DNA from: Craspedostauros australis
Lineage: Eukaryota; Bacillariophyta; Bacillariophyceae; Mastogloiales; Achnanthaceae
DNA length: 64,000 bases
NCBI GenBank assembly: GCA_026770025.1
Contig: JAMXDE010000043.1
Location: 496,001-560,000 of the forward strand
Reading direction: 5' to 3'
Shown: positions 1-11,033 of the stretch, piece after piece
Layout of the letters: every line of letters starts with the position of its first letter
Numbering within the stretch: position 1 is the stretch's first letter
The notes under the pieces: generated by a model
Told to the model about the DNA's origin: nothing
The model's input: the letters and a program-made list of their open reading frames with translations, nothing else
The model's database searches: none
Translations under genes and position numbers: made by a program

Positions 1-129
1 ATTTTCACGAGTCATCGATGCTGTCGCGCTGTTGTGTTTTGATTGGTTTCGTGATACGAGCAATTCTGTGTTTTTTGCACATAGCGCAATGATATTTTAT
101 GATTTAGCCTGTCTTCGCCTCATAGTTCT

Positions 130-550
130 GGAACACCCAACATTTTGTCCGATTTTCATTTTTCTAGCTCGTGACTTACTTTAACGGGACTTAATGTGCG
201 GCGTTGAGACAGAAAAGTGAATCAGCCGAAATCCCAAATAGCTTACTTAGGGTTACGCTATTGAACTTCAATTGTGGTTCGTTCACGCCCAACAAGAGAG
301 ACCGGACAAAACCGGAGAAACTAGGTCAGACCGGACAGACCGGACAAAATGACCGGACAAAACGGACATACCGGACAAAACGACCGGACAAACCGGACAG
401 ACCGGACAAAACAACCGGACAGAACGGACAAAACGACCGGACAAACCGGACAAAATGACCGGACAGACCGGACAAAACGGCCGGACAGAATGGATGGACC
501 GGACAAAATTAACGAACTTAGCGGACACTGTTAACGGACAGTGTACCCAA
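130..550 (+). repeat. Left terminal inverted repeat with CCGGACA minisatellite
   Basis: This is the left end of the transposon. Its inverted counterpart lies at about 3330-3716. Positions 298-510 are a tandem array of roughly 9-13-bp units (CCGGACAGA, CCGGACAAA, CCGGACAAAACGA, CCGGACAAAATGA). The array produces open frames on both strands with repetitive translations, and these are not genes. Confidence 0.85.
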
Positions 551-2265
551 AACAGCACTGAAGGTCGGCGCAGCGACGTGTGATGGATCAAATGGGAGCA
601 ACATTGCGAGTGTCTGGGTTGAGTGTGGAGGACTACCTCCGGCAAGTATTTTTGGTTGATGCGATTAGTATGTGGAAAGTAGATAGCAAAAGCTGTGAAG
701 CGTGATGCTGGTTCTTAATGTTTCGTACACCATTCTGAGACACTCTGCTCAAGTTCAATACGCCCTACTCAATTGAGGGTTGCCATGCTTGGTTTCAAGA
801 TAGAAAATAAGCTTGATTTGTCGCACTTCCTGGTAGATGTGTTCTTTGAATTTGCGTTTTCCAAATTGCACATATATACTGGTCAGGTTTGCTGCAACTC
901 TGATGGTGTCATCTATGTTTGTTCAACTTCTAGGATGTCTTGTTGGAGGAGCATACTTGCAGTGGACATGTTGAGCACCAAGCCTCCACAAGAATTCATT
1001 GCTTCTCTTGGGTGTATGCATCTATCATGTTTCAATGAGGCCAATTCCACCATCGGGTGCAACTCTTTCTTGCCCAACTGTTTCCAATGATCGCAAAGGT
1101 GAGCTTCAAACTGGCTGAGCACAACATCAACAAATTCAGCCATGTGGAAGCAGCATGTGTCCCACACTTCTGCGGCAGATAACTCTTCTTCAGTCATTGG
1201 CAAGACACCATCTAGCAAGTCCTGTAGAATGATGAATTTTGCTTTGCTAGCCTTTCACTTGATACAACCCTCTCTTCTTGACATGGTGGGGATGTTTGGA
1301 GTATACTGTGGTGTTTGTGCTATGTCTTGACCACTCCTTTCTTGTTGATTCTGTGGAACAATGATGATTTCACTCAGGATTTGGCTTCTGTGCAATTCTT
1401 CAAGCTTGGCATGATGCCTGGCTGTCTGAGTTCCTGAGAGATGAAACAAGAGGGCTTGTCCCAAACATTCCAGGAGAACGAACTGTTGCGAAAATTCAAG
1501 CTTGTCCATCCACAGATGCAGGAGCAGCAAGAAGCATTCTTTGATTGGACTGCTTGATGTGTTGTGCCAAGAATAGACAAAGAACAGACCAAGTTGCCAA
1601 GTACCTGCAGCAAACATAGAACACAATGACAAGACAGCGATACAACCAAAGTGAGGACAACAGAATGCAGCAAGAGAAAGCTCACAAATCAAACTTCATT
1701 CGTTCTTGCCCTTTCTTGTCATGATGACAGTGCCTGCCTTGAGGTAAGCAGCCACAGGAACAGCATCATCAATGTCTTGGACTTCTCTCACTATGGTGAT
1801 CTACAACCATGATCCATCTATCCCACATGTGCTGCAAAATTCCACAACACTTTGGCTATGACAGGACTTGCACTCCACATACTCTGATGTATTCCTTGCA
1901 TTGGATGACAATGATTGGAGTCCTGTAGAAAATGCCCTCAAGAATGAATATTTCTGACACAGGCTTTCTATGTTGAAACTTCTTTTCTCTTGACTCAACG
2001 CTTGCACATTGCAACAGCATCAATCTCACAACCAAGAACACAGCAATGATGTTGACAAATCCTCAAGGAGGGAAGATCAACCATAATGCACCAAACAGAT
2101 TGGCAATTTCACACCTAATGGAGAGAATACCAATGACAACAAAGCCAGCAGCATTGCCACCACATCACATCAACAGAAGCCACACATACCCTCTGTACAA
2201 ATGCTTGTTGTTTAACCATTGGGTGTCCTGCAACAAGGCTTTATTGCTGAACTTATCTTTGCCCT

Positions 2266-3130
2266 TTGTTTCTTGACATGACAATGGATCAAAGAAATAC
2301 CATGTTCCGATCTCACTATGCATCTTGGCCGGAAACTATTTCAGGTATTTGGGATGACATGCACACAACGACTACTTCCGCAGCAAAGATATCACAATAT
2401 GACAACACTGGAAGAGGCTTTTTAATGTTCCTTGCAGTTCTATGCTTTCTATGGACCAATCCAAAGAATGCCAACATCCTTGATGCAGCATATGGGATAT
2501 TTTGATAGTATGCAATATGGAATCATCTATGGTGCTGGATCAAAATGATTGCAGCAATGAAAGCTGACATGATTGTTTGGCCAAGCTCATTGAATGATCA
2601 AGAGGGAACAGCTTTCATTGCCACAGTTGACAGCACAGATTTTCATGTATGGGAGCAGAAACACTCAACACTCAACACAGATCTGGCATGGGGCTCGAAG
2701 AAGTTCAACCACGGTGCTCTCAAATACAAGATCGCAATCACTGTGTACCACTTAAAGTGTGTTTGGATCCACGGGCTCCACCAAGGAGGTAAACATGACT
2801 TGACTATTTGTTGTGAAGGATTGTTGCATCAGATCACAGGCGGAAAAGTCATCATTGCTGATTGTGGGCACAGGACGAGTCGTATGAAAAAGAATATGAT
2901 GTGAACACCAAATGAGTTCGATGGGCCAGAACTTGAAAACTTCAAGAGCAGAGCACGGTTGCATCATGAGACCTTCAATGAGAGACTGGAGTTCTTCAGC
3001 GTGCTGAAGATCACTTTTTGCATGGCACAGAAAAGCAGAAGCATGTGTTTGAAGCCATTTGTGTCATTGTGCAATACCATCAGGATGATGGAGCAGAACT
3101 CTTTGAGATTTGATGTCATACCACAAAACA
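2266..3130 (+). pseudogene. DDE transposase relic (Harbinger/DDE_Tnp_4-like)
   Basis: Conceptual translation between 2545 and 2904 contains, in order, TVDSTDFHVWE, a KKFNHGALKYKI block, VWIHGLHQGGKHDLT and GGKVIIADCGHR. This spacing matches the DDE superfamily endonucleases of PIF/Harbinger-like elements common in diatoms and oomycetes, where the first Asp sits in a V-D-G/S-T-D motif and the second in a pocket after W-x-x-G. After a stop near 2904 a shifted frame continues with FKSRARLHHETFNERLEFF, typical of the C-terminal part of this family. The reading frame is broken by at least two stops or frameshifts, so it is not functional. The match rests on motif memory, not on a search. Confidence 0.7.
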
Positions 3131-3329
3131 GTAATAAGAACAACACACATAATGCAATAGAACCGGACATTTGCATTGGCATGATGCCATACTTCAGTGC
3201 GAAGCTGGCTTGTTGTCTTGTTTCGCTGATCTGTTCTTGTGGTTTGGGTTGGCTTGCGTCACTCCGTGCGAAGTAGTTTTGTCTGTTTCTTCACGATCCA
3301 AATGTCCGTTATATTCGATTAACCGTCCG

Positions 3330-3716
3330 TTAAATAGTTCGATAAATTCTTGAGTTTTGTCCGGTCTGTCCGGTTGATTCGTTTGTTTTGTCCGGTCTGT
3401 CCGGTCATTTTGTCCGGTTTGTCCGGTATGTCCGGTCGTTTTGTCCGGTTTGTCCGGTCTGTCCGGTCGTTTTGTCCGGTCTGTCCGGTTTGTCCGGTCA
3501 TTTTGTCCGGTCTGTCCGGTCCGACCTAGTTTCTCCGGTTTTGTCCGGTCTCTCCGTGCCTGGACCAACGACAATTGAAGAGCAATAGCGTAACCCTATC
3601 TATGATTTTCAGGATTTCAGGCGATTCACTGTTCTGTCTCAACGCTGTGTATTAAGTCCCGGTAAATTAGGTCACGAGCTAGAAAAGTGAAAATCGGACA
3701 AAATGTTGGGTGTTCC
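3330..3716 (-). repeat. Right terminal inverted repeat with TCCGG minisatellite
   Basis: This is the reverse complement of the left end. The array at about 3355-3560 reads GTCCGGTCTGTCCGG, GTCCGGTTT and GTCCGGTCGTTTT, the complement of the left-hand units. The outer unique part (CACGAGCTAGAAAA, then CAAAATGTTGGGTGTTCC) matches the left end closely with scattered substitutions. Unit order differs between the two arrays, so they have evolved separately since insertion. Confidence 0.85.
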
Positions 3717-4909
3717 TGGTCGATGTTCACAAACTCGTTTAAACATGCGCCGTCAGGAAATGTCATTACGTCCACAAAGAGGGACAGAGAGTTGTTTTCA
3801 CTGGTTCGGGCTGTTGTTGTGCCTGTTGTTGTGGTTGGACACGGGTTGACACAAAGTCGTCCTGCAACAGTACGGTGATGTCGTTGAGCGCAGATGGCTT
3901 CCCGCATGGGAACAGCGCACCAATCGATGCCAGAGAATAGTGAACACGCATTTGATTGGTATGATGCTCACTCACTCACTCACTCTCGAAAGTCGTACAG
4001 GTACTCTCCAGGGTAACCACATTCTCGACGTCTGCACTCTTGGAATTCGGCATTCTGTCAGCCTGGTTGAAGTCGCTCACAAATCAGAAACAGAATCACA
4101 ACAGGAAACCAAATCAAGACCACAGGCACACACCATGCGGTGCAAGACGAAAACATGCAAAGATCGTGGTTGATCCACCCCACTTTTCTTTCACCACCCA
4201 CGAGCAGAGATTGGGGGTGCAGATGTGCTCACCTTCGCAACATGATGGATGGAAATGGACGGTCCCATCCAGCATGCATTTGGGGTGAGGAAAGTCCTGG
4301 TGGTCGAGGCGTGATGTCGATCGTTTCGGAATGTTGGTCTGTCACGCAGATGAGGTGATTCCAGAAATACCTTGCATGGCATCTTGGATCAATCGAAATC
4401 GCCACCAACACATTCCTTCATGCAGCTCTTGAGCTGAGGACAAATCGAAGCTGGAGATTCCTTCTTTCATCCATCCAGTCATCGCCGATGGCGCTTCCTT
4501 GAACGAATGCATCCTACATCATCGTGATGCTGCGTCAATTCAACCAAGGGACGAACAGATCTAATTCACATCTCGTGATGGATCTGAGACAACGAACCGA
4601 TCACCGTTTGCAGAATCATGGACTGTAATGGAGAGAGAGAGTCAGTGATTGTGTGAAATGTAACGTACCTTTATTGTGTAGAATAGTATAGTATGCGTTT
4701 AAATTGTGGATCCAATGATCGTTGGTCGGAATCGTTTGTATGTATGGTGTGTTGTGAACACTCCTGTTGGTCGCATCACGAGTTGCGCACTTGTAGAATC
4801 ACCCTCGCATGGAGGATGGATGGATGAATGGCTTTGCGTTGCGGTGCAATGCACGAAGAATCACTTTATGAACAGTATACTTGTCTCAGGGAGTGCCACC
4901 GTCGTCTCT
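3717..4909. other. Intergenic, no supportable gene
   Basis: I see only short open frames without recognisable motifs. The part nearest 4910 is the 3' flank of the minus-strand gene that ends there. Confidence 0.5.
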
Positions 4910-5728
4910 TCAAGAGATGACCAGCGCGGATCGAGGACAGGCCGTAGCGAAGGCCTGCTTGTCCCACCGTGGAATCTTGACGGCGGACAATGCCAGATTG
5001 AGGTTGCTGCAGTCCAATGAAACGCCATCGGCGACTGCAGGTTGCTGTGTCTGTTTGGAGGAGGATGCGGAAAGCGTGGATGTTGCGTCATCCATCGTCT
5101 TCTTCGCTGGTGCCGTCGATTGTTGCTGCGCACCATTGCCCTGCATCAACGTCGCCAACTTATCCAACAGCCGCGTCTCCAATCGCTGCTGCTTGACGAA
5201 GGTGGCCTGCGTCACGGCCTTCTGAATATCCTTCTCGCTGTGTCCATTGTTGGCCAGCAGATCGCGTCGCCGGCGGTCCGACAGAGGTCGGTAGCGATAT
5301 CTCGAATGCAGTCTCTGATAGCGCTCCATGTCGGAGACGGCCACGATCATGACTCTTGTGGGTCTGGATGATGGTGGCGAAGCGGGCGATGAGGATGTCG
5401 TCGTCGGCGACTGTGGTAGACTGGCGTTGCTGTCATCATCGTTCGTGAGATACCCCAAGGCGATGGGAGGACCCGAGATGCTGGCCACGGTGTTGCCACC
5501 AGGAATCGTGGGGAACTCGTAGATGCAGGCATCGGAGAATCGCACCGTCCTGCGTTTGTTCTTCGATTCCATCGACGACAGAGACAGCGACGATGGCGAC
5601 TTGCGCAGCGAAGCGGTCGACGCGGTGTCACTCGACGACTGTCTCTCGGGCTTGCCGAAGCTGAAGCGCTTGGCCCGCGGGGAGATGATAGGATTCATCA
5701 TGAACTTGGATGCGATGGATTCCAGCAT
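4910..5728 (-). CDS. Cluster paralogue 1: VRFS/GPP-QQRLET module protein
   Basis: This is an intronless ORF of 272 aa of unknown function, the only member of the five-gene cluster on the minus strand. Residues about 57-95 hold segment one: RRTVRFSD, then EFPTIPGG, then SGPPIALGY. After a S/T/P-rich linker, residues about 135-200 hold segment two: SDMERYQRL, PLSDRRRRDLLANNG, and QQRLETRLLDKL. Segment two is predicted largely helical. The flanks are Ser/Thr-rich and disordered, with no signal peptide or membrane segment. The order and spacing of both segments are shared with the four paralogues downstream. A basic, soluble, probably nuclear or cytosolic protein is the most one can infer. The alternative start at MMNPII would shorten it by 9 residues. 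Confidence 0.8.
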   Translation of the reverse strand: MLESIASKFMMNPIISPRAKRFSFGKPERQSSSDTASTASLRKSPSSLSLSSMESKNKRRTVRFSDACIYEFPTIPGGNTVASISGPPIALGYLTNDDDSNASLPQSPTTTSSSPASPPSSRPTRVMIVAVSDMERYQRLHSRYRYRPLSDRRRRDLLANNGHSEKDIQKAVTQATFVKQQRLETRLLDKLATLMQGNGAQQQSTAPAKKTMDDATSTLSASSSKQTQQPAVADGVSLDCSNLNLALSAVKIPRWDKQAFATACPRSALVIS

Positions 5729-7829
5729 CTTTCGTTCCGTTTGTTTGGGTTGGTCGAGAGTTGCGTCTGCTGTTTATGACGACGCTGTGAAGGAGATCGT
5801 CGGATGGCTTCAGTTCTCTGTGAGTGTGGTGGTATCCATGTGGTTGCTTTGCTTTGTGGAATCGCTGCTGTCCAACTGCGGACTGGTGCATCTGATCGTG
5901 CAATGGCTCCATCTGTCGCTCTTGCGGCGACCACAACATCGGAAAGGCTGGCACGAATGGGTTTGTGATCGTGTAATCGGATCAGAAAGAAACGCTCTTC
6001 CGTGAAAATGTTGCTTCTTTTGCGGCATGAGGCTGGAGACGAAGCATCGCCACACGCAAATTTGTGATCAAACGCAGCAGCAACAACAACGGTAGCAAGG
6101 CCTTCTCGCGAAGTGTGCTGGGCTTCTTTGGTGTGTACCCAAGGCACAACAGTGTGACGATAAATCGTGCGATCGCATCCTTCACAATCGTCACGGGATA
6201 GACTAAAAAGGCATAGACGGCGTCACAGGCAGTTTCACACTTATGGAGACAATTGTCTGGGACTAATTCTCTTTCACCAATAGTCGGAAACAGTTATGTA
6301 ATTGTTCGTATTTCCGTTGGATGTGATCGTAAAGATGAAGCCGTAAGAATCGATATTTGTGCCTTAGTGTCTCATGAGACGTCTGTGATGACACAGCAAG
6401 GACGCTGTCACACTTTCGGTCAAGTTGGCCGTCACAATTTGGCAACCACGTCACAGGAGCCAACAACGCTTCGCCGAGTCACCACAAAGTCGACGACGAA
6501 CGTGGAGATGCGAACAACGCCGACCGCAATAATCGACCAACACGATCCAAAATTGAGTCGAGAAGACCAGAGGATCATTCTCTATCTTCCTTTTGAAAAG
6601 CATCTTGCAATAGTTTCTGGCCATGGATACTGTAAGCAGTATTCACATGTTCCTCAATGCTATACTCGGAGCCAGTGTATGTGATTAACGGCATCATTGC
6701 TACGTTGCAACCGCTCGCTTCGTATAGTGGTTGGTATGTAGCTCGTATGCATTGGATGACGTTCGTTGGCGCTTGTCAACATTCAAAGAGGAATTCGAAG
6801 TGCAGCATGGCCGTAAGTGCAATGCTCGCAGGTGTTTTTGGAAAGATCCGGGGAATGACGTTTTGAAAGGGATGCTAACGGCTTTGCGCTATGAACAAGG
6901 TAACAGCATGCGCAAAGTCCACCATGAGTCAACATCACGTCGCGAATGTGCACTCAATCAGCACCTGACTATCATTTGAATCTCGCAACTGCCAACAACA
7001 CAGCAACGACCAGTGAACTCTGCCTATCCACAATTCGAACCTGATTCGCGATGTGACGGTGCAAATTGTCTACTCGTGCGCATCGCTCGATAGTACTTCG
7101 GAGGTGCGAAGAGGTCATTGCAGAATGAACAGACCAAACCCAATCTCGTTGCGGATCTTTTCGCACAATGATACTTCCTCGTGCTTATGGTGTGCAGTGT
7201 GACAACTGCTGACCTGTTGTTCTCTGTGCTGTTTTCGCATGGTCGCGACAGATGTCGATGGGACAGAAACACCCCACCGACTCAATGATGACGAACTCTC
7301 AGTCGCACACCTTTTGGCGTTCCACAGCACAGTCATGTGTGACTGTCTCAATTCCTCGCGCTTCTGAGGAGTTTGTAACGTTTTCACTCACAGTGACAAT
7401 TCTACTCCCAGGCGAAGATTGTTGCATTTATCGAGCGTGCAGAAGGTAGAGCAAACGAGGCCATTTACGGTGCATCGCGTTGCCTCCATCCCTAACCCTC
7501 ACATGTCGCGTTGGGGCAAACGAACTACATTCGCGTCTCTTCACGGTCTGTGGCTTCCAGCGAAAACAGCGATGACCACACCACTGGCAACGGTCAATTG
7601 ACAAACTCGGACTTCTACCATTCAGCAACAGTTGCACACCTGCACAGGAACATACTCGCACTCATGGTACTTGCCAACATCCTGGGCTGTCACGCCGTTT
7701 ACTGCACCTCGCACAACAAGCGCCGTCCCTGCATGGACGTTCCAGCCACATAAACCAAACAAACACAGACAATTCACATCCATACTGCATCAATCGACCC
7801 CATCCAATCCGCATCAACGACGGACGACG
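5729..7829. other. Intergenic between divergent paralogues 1 and 2
   Basis: This 2.1-kb gap separates the minus-strand paralogue from the plus-strand array. The open frames at 6253-6684, 7115-7387 and elsewhere have no family resemblance and no consistent coding character. It presumably contains the two divergent promoters, but no specific element is recognised. Confidence 0.5.
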
Positions 7830-10800
7830 ATGACGCTTTGCGATCCTCCCGGCCGTCGCTGCTCCCAAGTGGGGTTGGATCCACCTGTCGAATGCGAGGT
7901 GTTGCACGCTCCATCATCGGATATCACCTGCATGCTCAGCACGTCCTTCGATAAATCGGATATGGATTCTGACATCGAGTCTGAGGATGACATGCATGAT
8001 GCGTGTCTGCCTGTGGAAGATCCAATCCGCCCAGCCGATGTCATGTCGAATGAGGATGCACCAACTGCCGCTGAAAGCACGAGCGACGCAATCGCCAACG
8101 TTAATAGCACTATCATCGATATCACTCCGGTCGAAAGCGTGAGCGATGAAAGCATATCGGTGGAAAGCAAATCGGCGGAAAGCATAACGGTCGAACACGC
8201 CACCGATGAACACACCACTGTTGCAAACATCATCGATGACACCAGTTCCGTCGATAGCACCATCAGCGAAATCACCGTCAGCGAAAGCATGCCCTTCGAA
8301 AGCGCCACCGTTGCAAAGACTACCGATGAAGATTCTCCCGTCGAGTTGACCATCGTCGGTAGCGACATCCCAATCTCTGATGTCGAATGCACTGCCGTTG
8401 CAAGCACTGCCGATGAACGCGCCACTAATGAAGATATTGCCGTTACGGACATCACCGGTAAAAATATTCCCGTTGCAAACTTCACGAGCGAAAACACGAC
8501 CGTTACGCACATCATCAGTGGCGAAACTACTACCATCAGGAACGCCCCCGATGAACCAACTACAGTCGAAGGCACTGCTGCCGAAGATACTACAGACGGA
8601 TCAACTGCCGATGAGAGCACTGCGCATGACAGCACTTCCGTCGAAAGCACTTCTGTCGAGGCAGCTATCGTCGACGATTCTACGGATGAATCAACTGCGG
8701 TCGGAAGTGATGCCGATGAAGATACTCTCGTGAAAAGCACGCCCGTCGAGAGCGCCACCCTCGATGACACTGCAGTCGCAAGCGCCCTCAATGAAAAGAC
8801 TACCATTGAGAGAACCACTGATGACGTCACGAGCGTTGATCGCGCTATCAGCGCAAGCACTGCGAATGAAAGCACCCCCGATGAATCAACTGTGGTTGAA
8901 AGCACCAAGGTCGGAAGCGCCAAAGTCGGAAGCGTTACTGATACAACGGCTTCCGCCCAAAACGCCACCGATGAACATGCTACGGTTGCAAGCACTATTC
9001 TCGAAGACACTATCAATGATAGCCGTACCGTCGAATGTCTTACCGTTCCATGCACTACCGTCGAGGCCACCATCGTCAAGAAAACCACCGATAAAGATAC
9101 TACCGACGAAGAGGCTACCAATGAAAACACTTCCGTCGAGGCCTCTATCGTCGAGAGCACCACTGATGAACCAACTGCAGTTGGAAGCATTACGGTCGGT
9201 AGTGCGAGCGTTGCAAACACCGCCGTTGAGATCACCACATATGGCATTCCTAGCGTCGATCGCGCTGTCATCGAAAGGGCTACCGTTGCAACCACTGCCA
9301 TCGAGATCGAGACTGTCGAGGCGACCATCGTCGAAAGCACTGCCGTCGAAAAGACCACCGATGATAACATTACTGCCGAAGCTCCTCTCGTCGAAAGCGC
9401 GACCGATGAACCAGCGACCGTCGAAAGCACTCTCGTCGACAACATCATTACCACCGCAAATGTCGAATGCAACGAGGTCAAGAGCGAGGAACCAAAGCCC
9501 ACGAAGCCACGGAAGAAGGCTAAGCGCAAGAGCAAAAGCAAGAACCTGAAGAAGGAGAAGAGCCAGGGCAAGTTGCTGGGCAAAGGCAACAAGGCGAAGA
9601 CAAAGAAGAAGGCTCCTCCAAAGAACGACGCTGAAAACGGAGCCAAAGCTGTCGATGGTCCTGCCAATGCCAGCAACAGCAAAGCAAAGAAGACTGTACG
9701 AGCAGAGAACAACGCCACCACTACTACTGCCACCGACAGCACCAACAAAAAGGTAGTATCGAAGAAGCGAAGCAAGAGCATGCGCAACCTCAAGACCGTC
9801 AAAGATGATACCGGGATCACAACTATCACCGCCAACGAAAGCCACAACAAGAAGAGACCCATCTCGAAGAAACCCAAAAAACGGAGCAAAAGCATGCGCA
9901 ACCTCAAGACCGTCGAAGCCGATGGCAACATCACCACGACCGCCGCGACCAACAACAACAGCAACAAGAAGAAGAGGTCAGTATGGACCAAGCTAAAAAA
10001 CCGGGGCAAGAGCTTGCGCAACCTCAAGACCGTCCAAGACGATGGCAACATCACCACGACCACCGCGACCAACAACAACAACAGCAACAAGAAGAAGAGG
10101 CCAGTATCGAAGAAACCCAACAAACGGAGCAAGAGCTTGCAGGACCACAAGACCGTCCAAGACGATGGCATCATCGCCGCGACCGCCAATACCAGCAACA
10201 ACAAGAAGAGGCCAGTATCGAAGAAACCCAAAAAGCGGAGCAAGAGCTTGGAGGACCACAAGACCCTCCAAGACGATGGCAACATGGCTACTGTTGTCAC
10301 TACCATCGGCAACGGCAACAAAAAGAAGAGGCCTGTATCTGCAAAGCCCAAAAGGCGGAGCAAGAGCTTGGAGGATCTCAAGACCGTCGAAGACGATGGC
10401 AACATTACAGCCACCACCAACAAGAAGACACTACCGAAGAAGCCCAAACAGCAAAGCAAGAGCATGCGCAACCTCAAGACAGTCGACGACGATGGCAGCA
10501 TCAGCATCACCACCATCACGACTGCCAGCAGCAACAGCAGCAGCGCCACTGCGGGCAACGTCCACGCTGCAGAGAGCGTAAAAAACGATGTAAGCATCGA
10601 CACGGTGACCACCCACAAGTCGGCGCGGCGCAGGCAAGTGCGCTTCTCCACCGTCACCGTTCACAGGCATCCCATGATCCTCGGAGCCGAACCAGTCCTC
10701 GAGGGCCCGCCGCTGACCATCGATTGGAAAGCTGACCACAGCGTCCACGTTAATGTCCAGCAATGGGAAGGATGGAAGCATACGAAGAGCGTCCTCAGCA

Positions 10801-11033
10801 CTCCCACTTCGGTTCCAGCCAACACGTCCCACATTCCTGGCAGTCCTGTGCCACGCACGGTGAGGTCATTCAGCGCTCAGCAGCGATTTGGCATCTTGAG
10901 ACGCTCCGGGGTCAGTCCGGCCGCAATCTACAACGCAGGCTTGGATGCGCGCTTGGTATGCCAGCAACGGCTCGAGACCAAGCTGCAGCTTCGGATCAAC
11001 GATGCTCGGAAGAAACTGAGCTCCAAATCGTAA
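7830..11033 (+). CDS. Cluster paralogue 2: long repetitive protein with the VRFS/GPP module
   Basis: This ORF encodes 1067 aa from ATG 7830. The frame is open from 7632 but has no earlier ATG. Three parts are visible. Residues about 84-547 are a Ser/Thr/Glu/Val tract built on short ESTxVE/TDEST repeats. Residues about 637-904 contain seven imperfect basic repeats of 34-41 aa with the core KKRPVSKKPKKRSKS, then LKTVxDDGNIT. The C-terminal residues about 931-1064 are the cluster module: RRRQVRFSTVTVHRHP, ILGAEP, EGPPLTIDWK, FSAQQRFGILRRSGVSP and CQQRLETKLQLRI. No signal peptide or TM helix is present. The Lys/Ser-rich repeats resemble nuclear-targeting or silica-associated low-complexity sequence, but there is no secretion signal, so I do not call it a silaffin. 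The opposite strand has a long shadow ORF caused by the repeats. Confidence 0.8.
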   Translation: MTLCDPPGRRCSQVGLDPPVECEVLHAPSSDITCMLSTSFDKSDMDSDIESEDDMHDACLPVEDPIRPADVMSNEDAPTAAESTSDAIANVNSTIIDITPVESVSDESISVESKSAESITVEHATDEHTTVANIIDDTSSVDSTISEITVSESMPFESATVAKTTDEDSPVELTIVGSDIPISDVECTAVASTADERATNEDIAVTDITGKNIPVANFTSENTTVTHIISGETTTIRNAPDEPTTVEGTAAEDTTDGSTADESTAHDSTSVESTSVEAAIVDDSTDESTAVGSDADEDTLVKSTPVESATLDDTAVASALNEKTTIERTTDDVTSVDRAISASTANESTPDESTVVESTKVGSAKVGSVTDTTASAQNATDEHATVASTILEDTINDSRTVECLTVPCTTVEATIVKKTTDKDTTDEEATNENTSVEASIVESTTDEPTAVGSITVGSASVANTAVEITTYGIPSVDRAVIERATVATTAIEIETVEATIVESTAVEKTTDDNITAEAPLVESATDEPATVESTLVDNIITTANVECNEVKSEEPKPTKPRKKAKRKSKSKNLKKEKSQGKLLGKGNKAKTKKKAPPKNDAENGAKAVDGPANASNSKAKKTVRAENNATTTTATDSTNKKVVSKKRSKSMRNLKTVKDDTGITTITANESHNKKRPISKKPKKRSKSMRNLKTVEADGNITTTAATNNNSNKKKRSVWTKLKNRGKSLRNLKTVQDDGNITTTTATNNNNSNKKKRPVSKKPNKRSKSLQDHKTVQDDGIIAATANTSNNKKRPVSKKPKKRSKSLEDHKTLQDDGNMATVVTTIGNGNKKKRPVSAKPKRRSKSLEDLKTVEDDGNITATTNKKTLPKKPKQQSKSMRNLKTVDDDGSISITTITTASSNSSSATAGNVHAAESVKNDVSIDTVTTHKSARRRQVRFSTVTVHRHPMILGAEPVLEGPPLTIDWKADHSVHVNVQQWEGWKHTKSVLSTPTSVPANTSHIPGSPVPRTVRSFSAQQRFGILRRSGVSPAAIYNAGLDARLVCQQRLETKLQLRINDARKKLSSKS
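8070..9470 (+). repeat. Degenerate coding repeats, ESTxVE type
   Basis: Codons for E-S-T/A-x-V-E and T-D-E recur every 30-60 bases within paralogue 2. The repeats open all frames on both strands. That explains several long overlapping ORFs which are not genes. Confidence 0.7.
9740..10545 (+). repeat. Seven ~110-bp coding repeats, KKRPVSKKPKKRSKS type
   Basis: Seven tandem units within paralogue 2 each encode a Lys/Arg/Ser block, an L-K-T-V/L-x-D-D-G core and a Thr/Asn-rich tail. The units differ in sequence and tail length, as expected for an old, still evolving array. Confidence 0.8.

Larger units (their letters stand above)
130..3716. mobile_element. Decayed DNA transposon with long minisatellite-bearing inverted ends
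   Basis: The two ends are inverted copies of one another over roughly 420 bp. Each starts with GGAACACCCAACATTTTG, continues through a unique stretch including AGGGTTACGCTATTG, and then enters an array of CCGGACA-type units. The interior holds a plus-strand DDE transposase relic near 2.3-3.1 kb. The inner 0.6-2.2 kb has several open stretches, including minus-strand ones at 913-1218 and 1255-1692, that may be a decayed second gene but that I cannot recognise. No clear target-site duplication is visible at the outer edges. The element is judged immobile because its transposase frame is broken. Confidence 0.8.

Noticed and set aside
298-510. CCGGACA array as a possible CRISPR
   Set aside because: Units are 9-13 bp, contiguous and without unique spacers, and the array is duplicated in inverted form at the other end of a transposon in a eukaryotic genome.
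913-1692. Minus-strand frames inside the first transposon as a second gene
   Set aside because: Parts look protein-like, but frames at 913-1218 and 1255-1692 are separated by stops and match nothing recognisable. They are mentioned only within the element.
7814-10657. 947-codon minus-strand ORF opposite paralogue 2
   Set aside because: It is the antisense shadow of the coding repeats, with Leu/Val/Ser runs mirroring the Glu/Ser/Thr and Lys/Ser codons, and has no start context or motif.
7830-11033. Paralogue 2 as a silaffin
   Set aside because: The Lys/Ser repeats are suggestive, but there is no signal peptide, and the C-terminal module is shared with clearly non-secreted paralogues.
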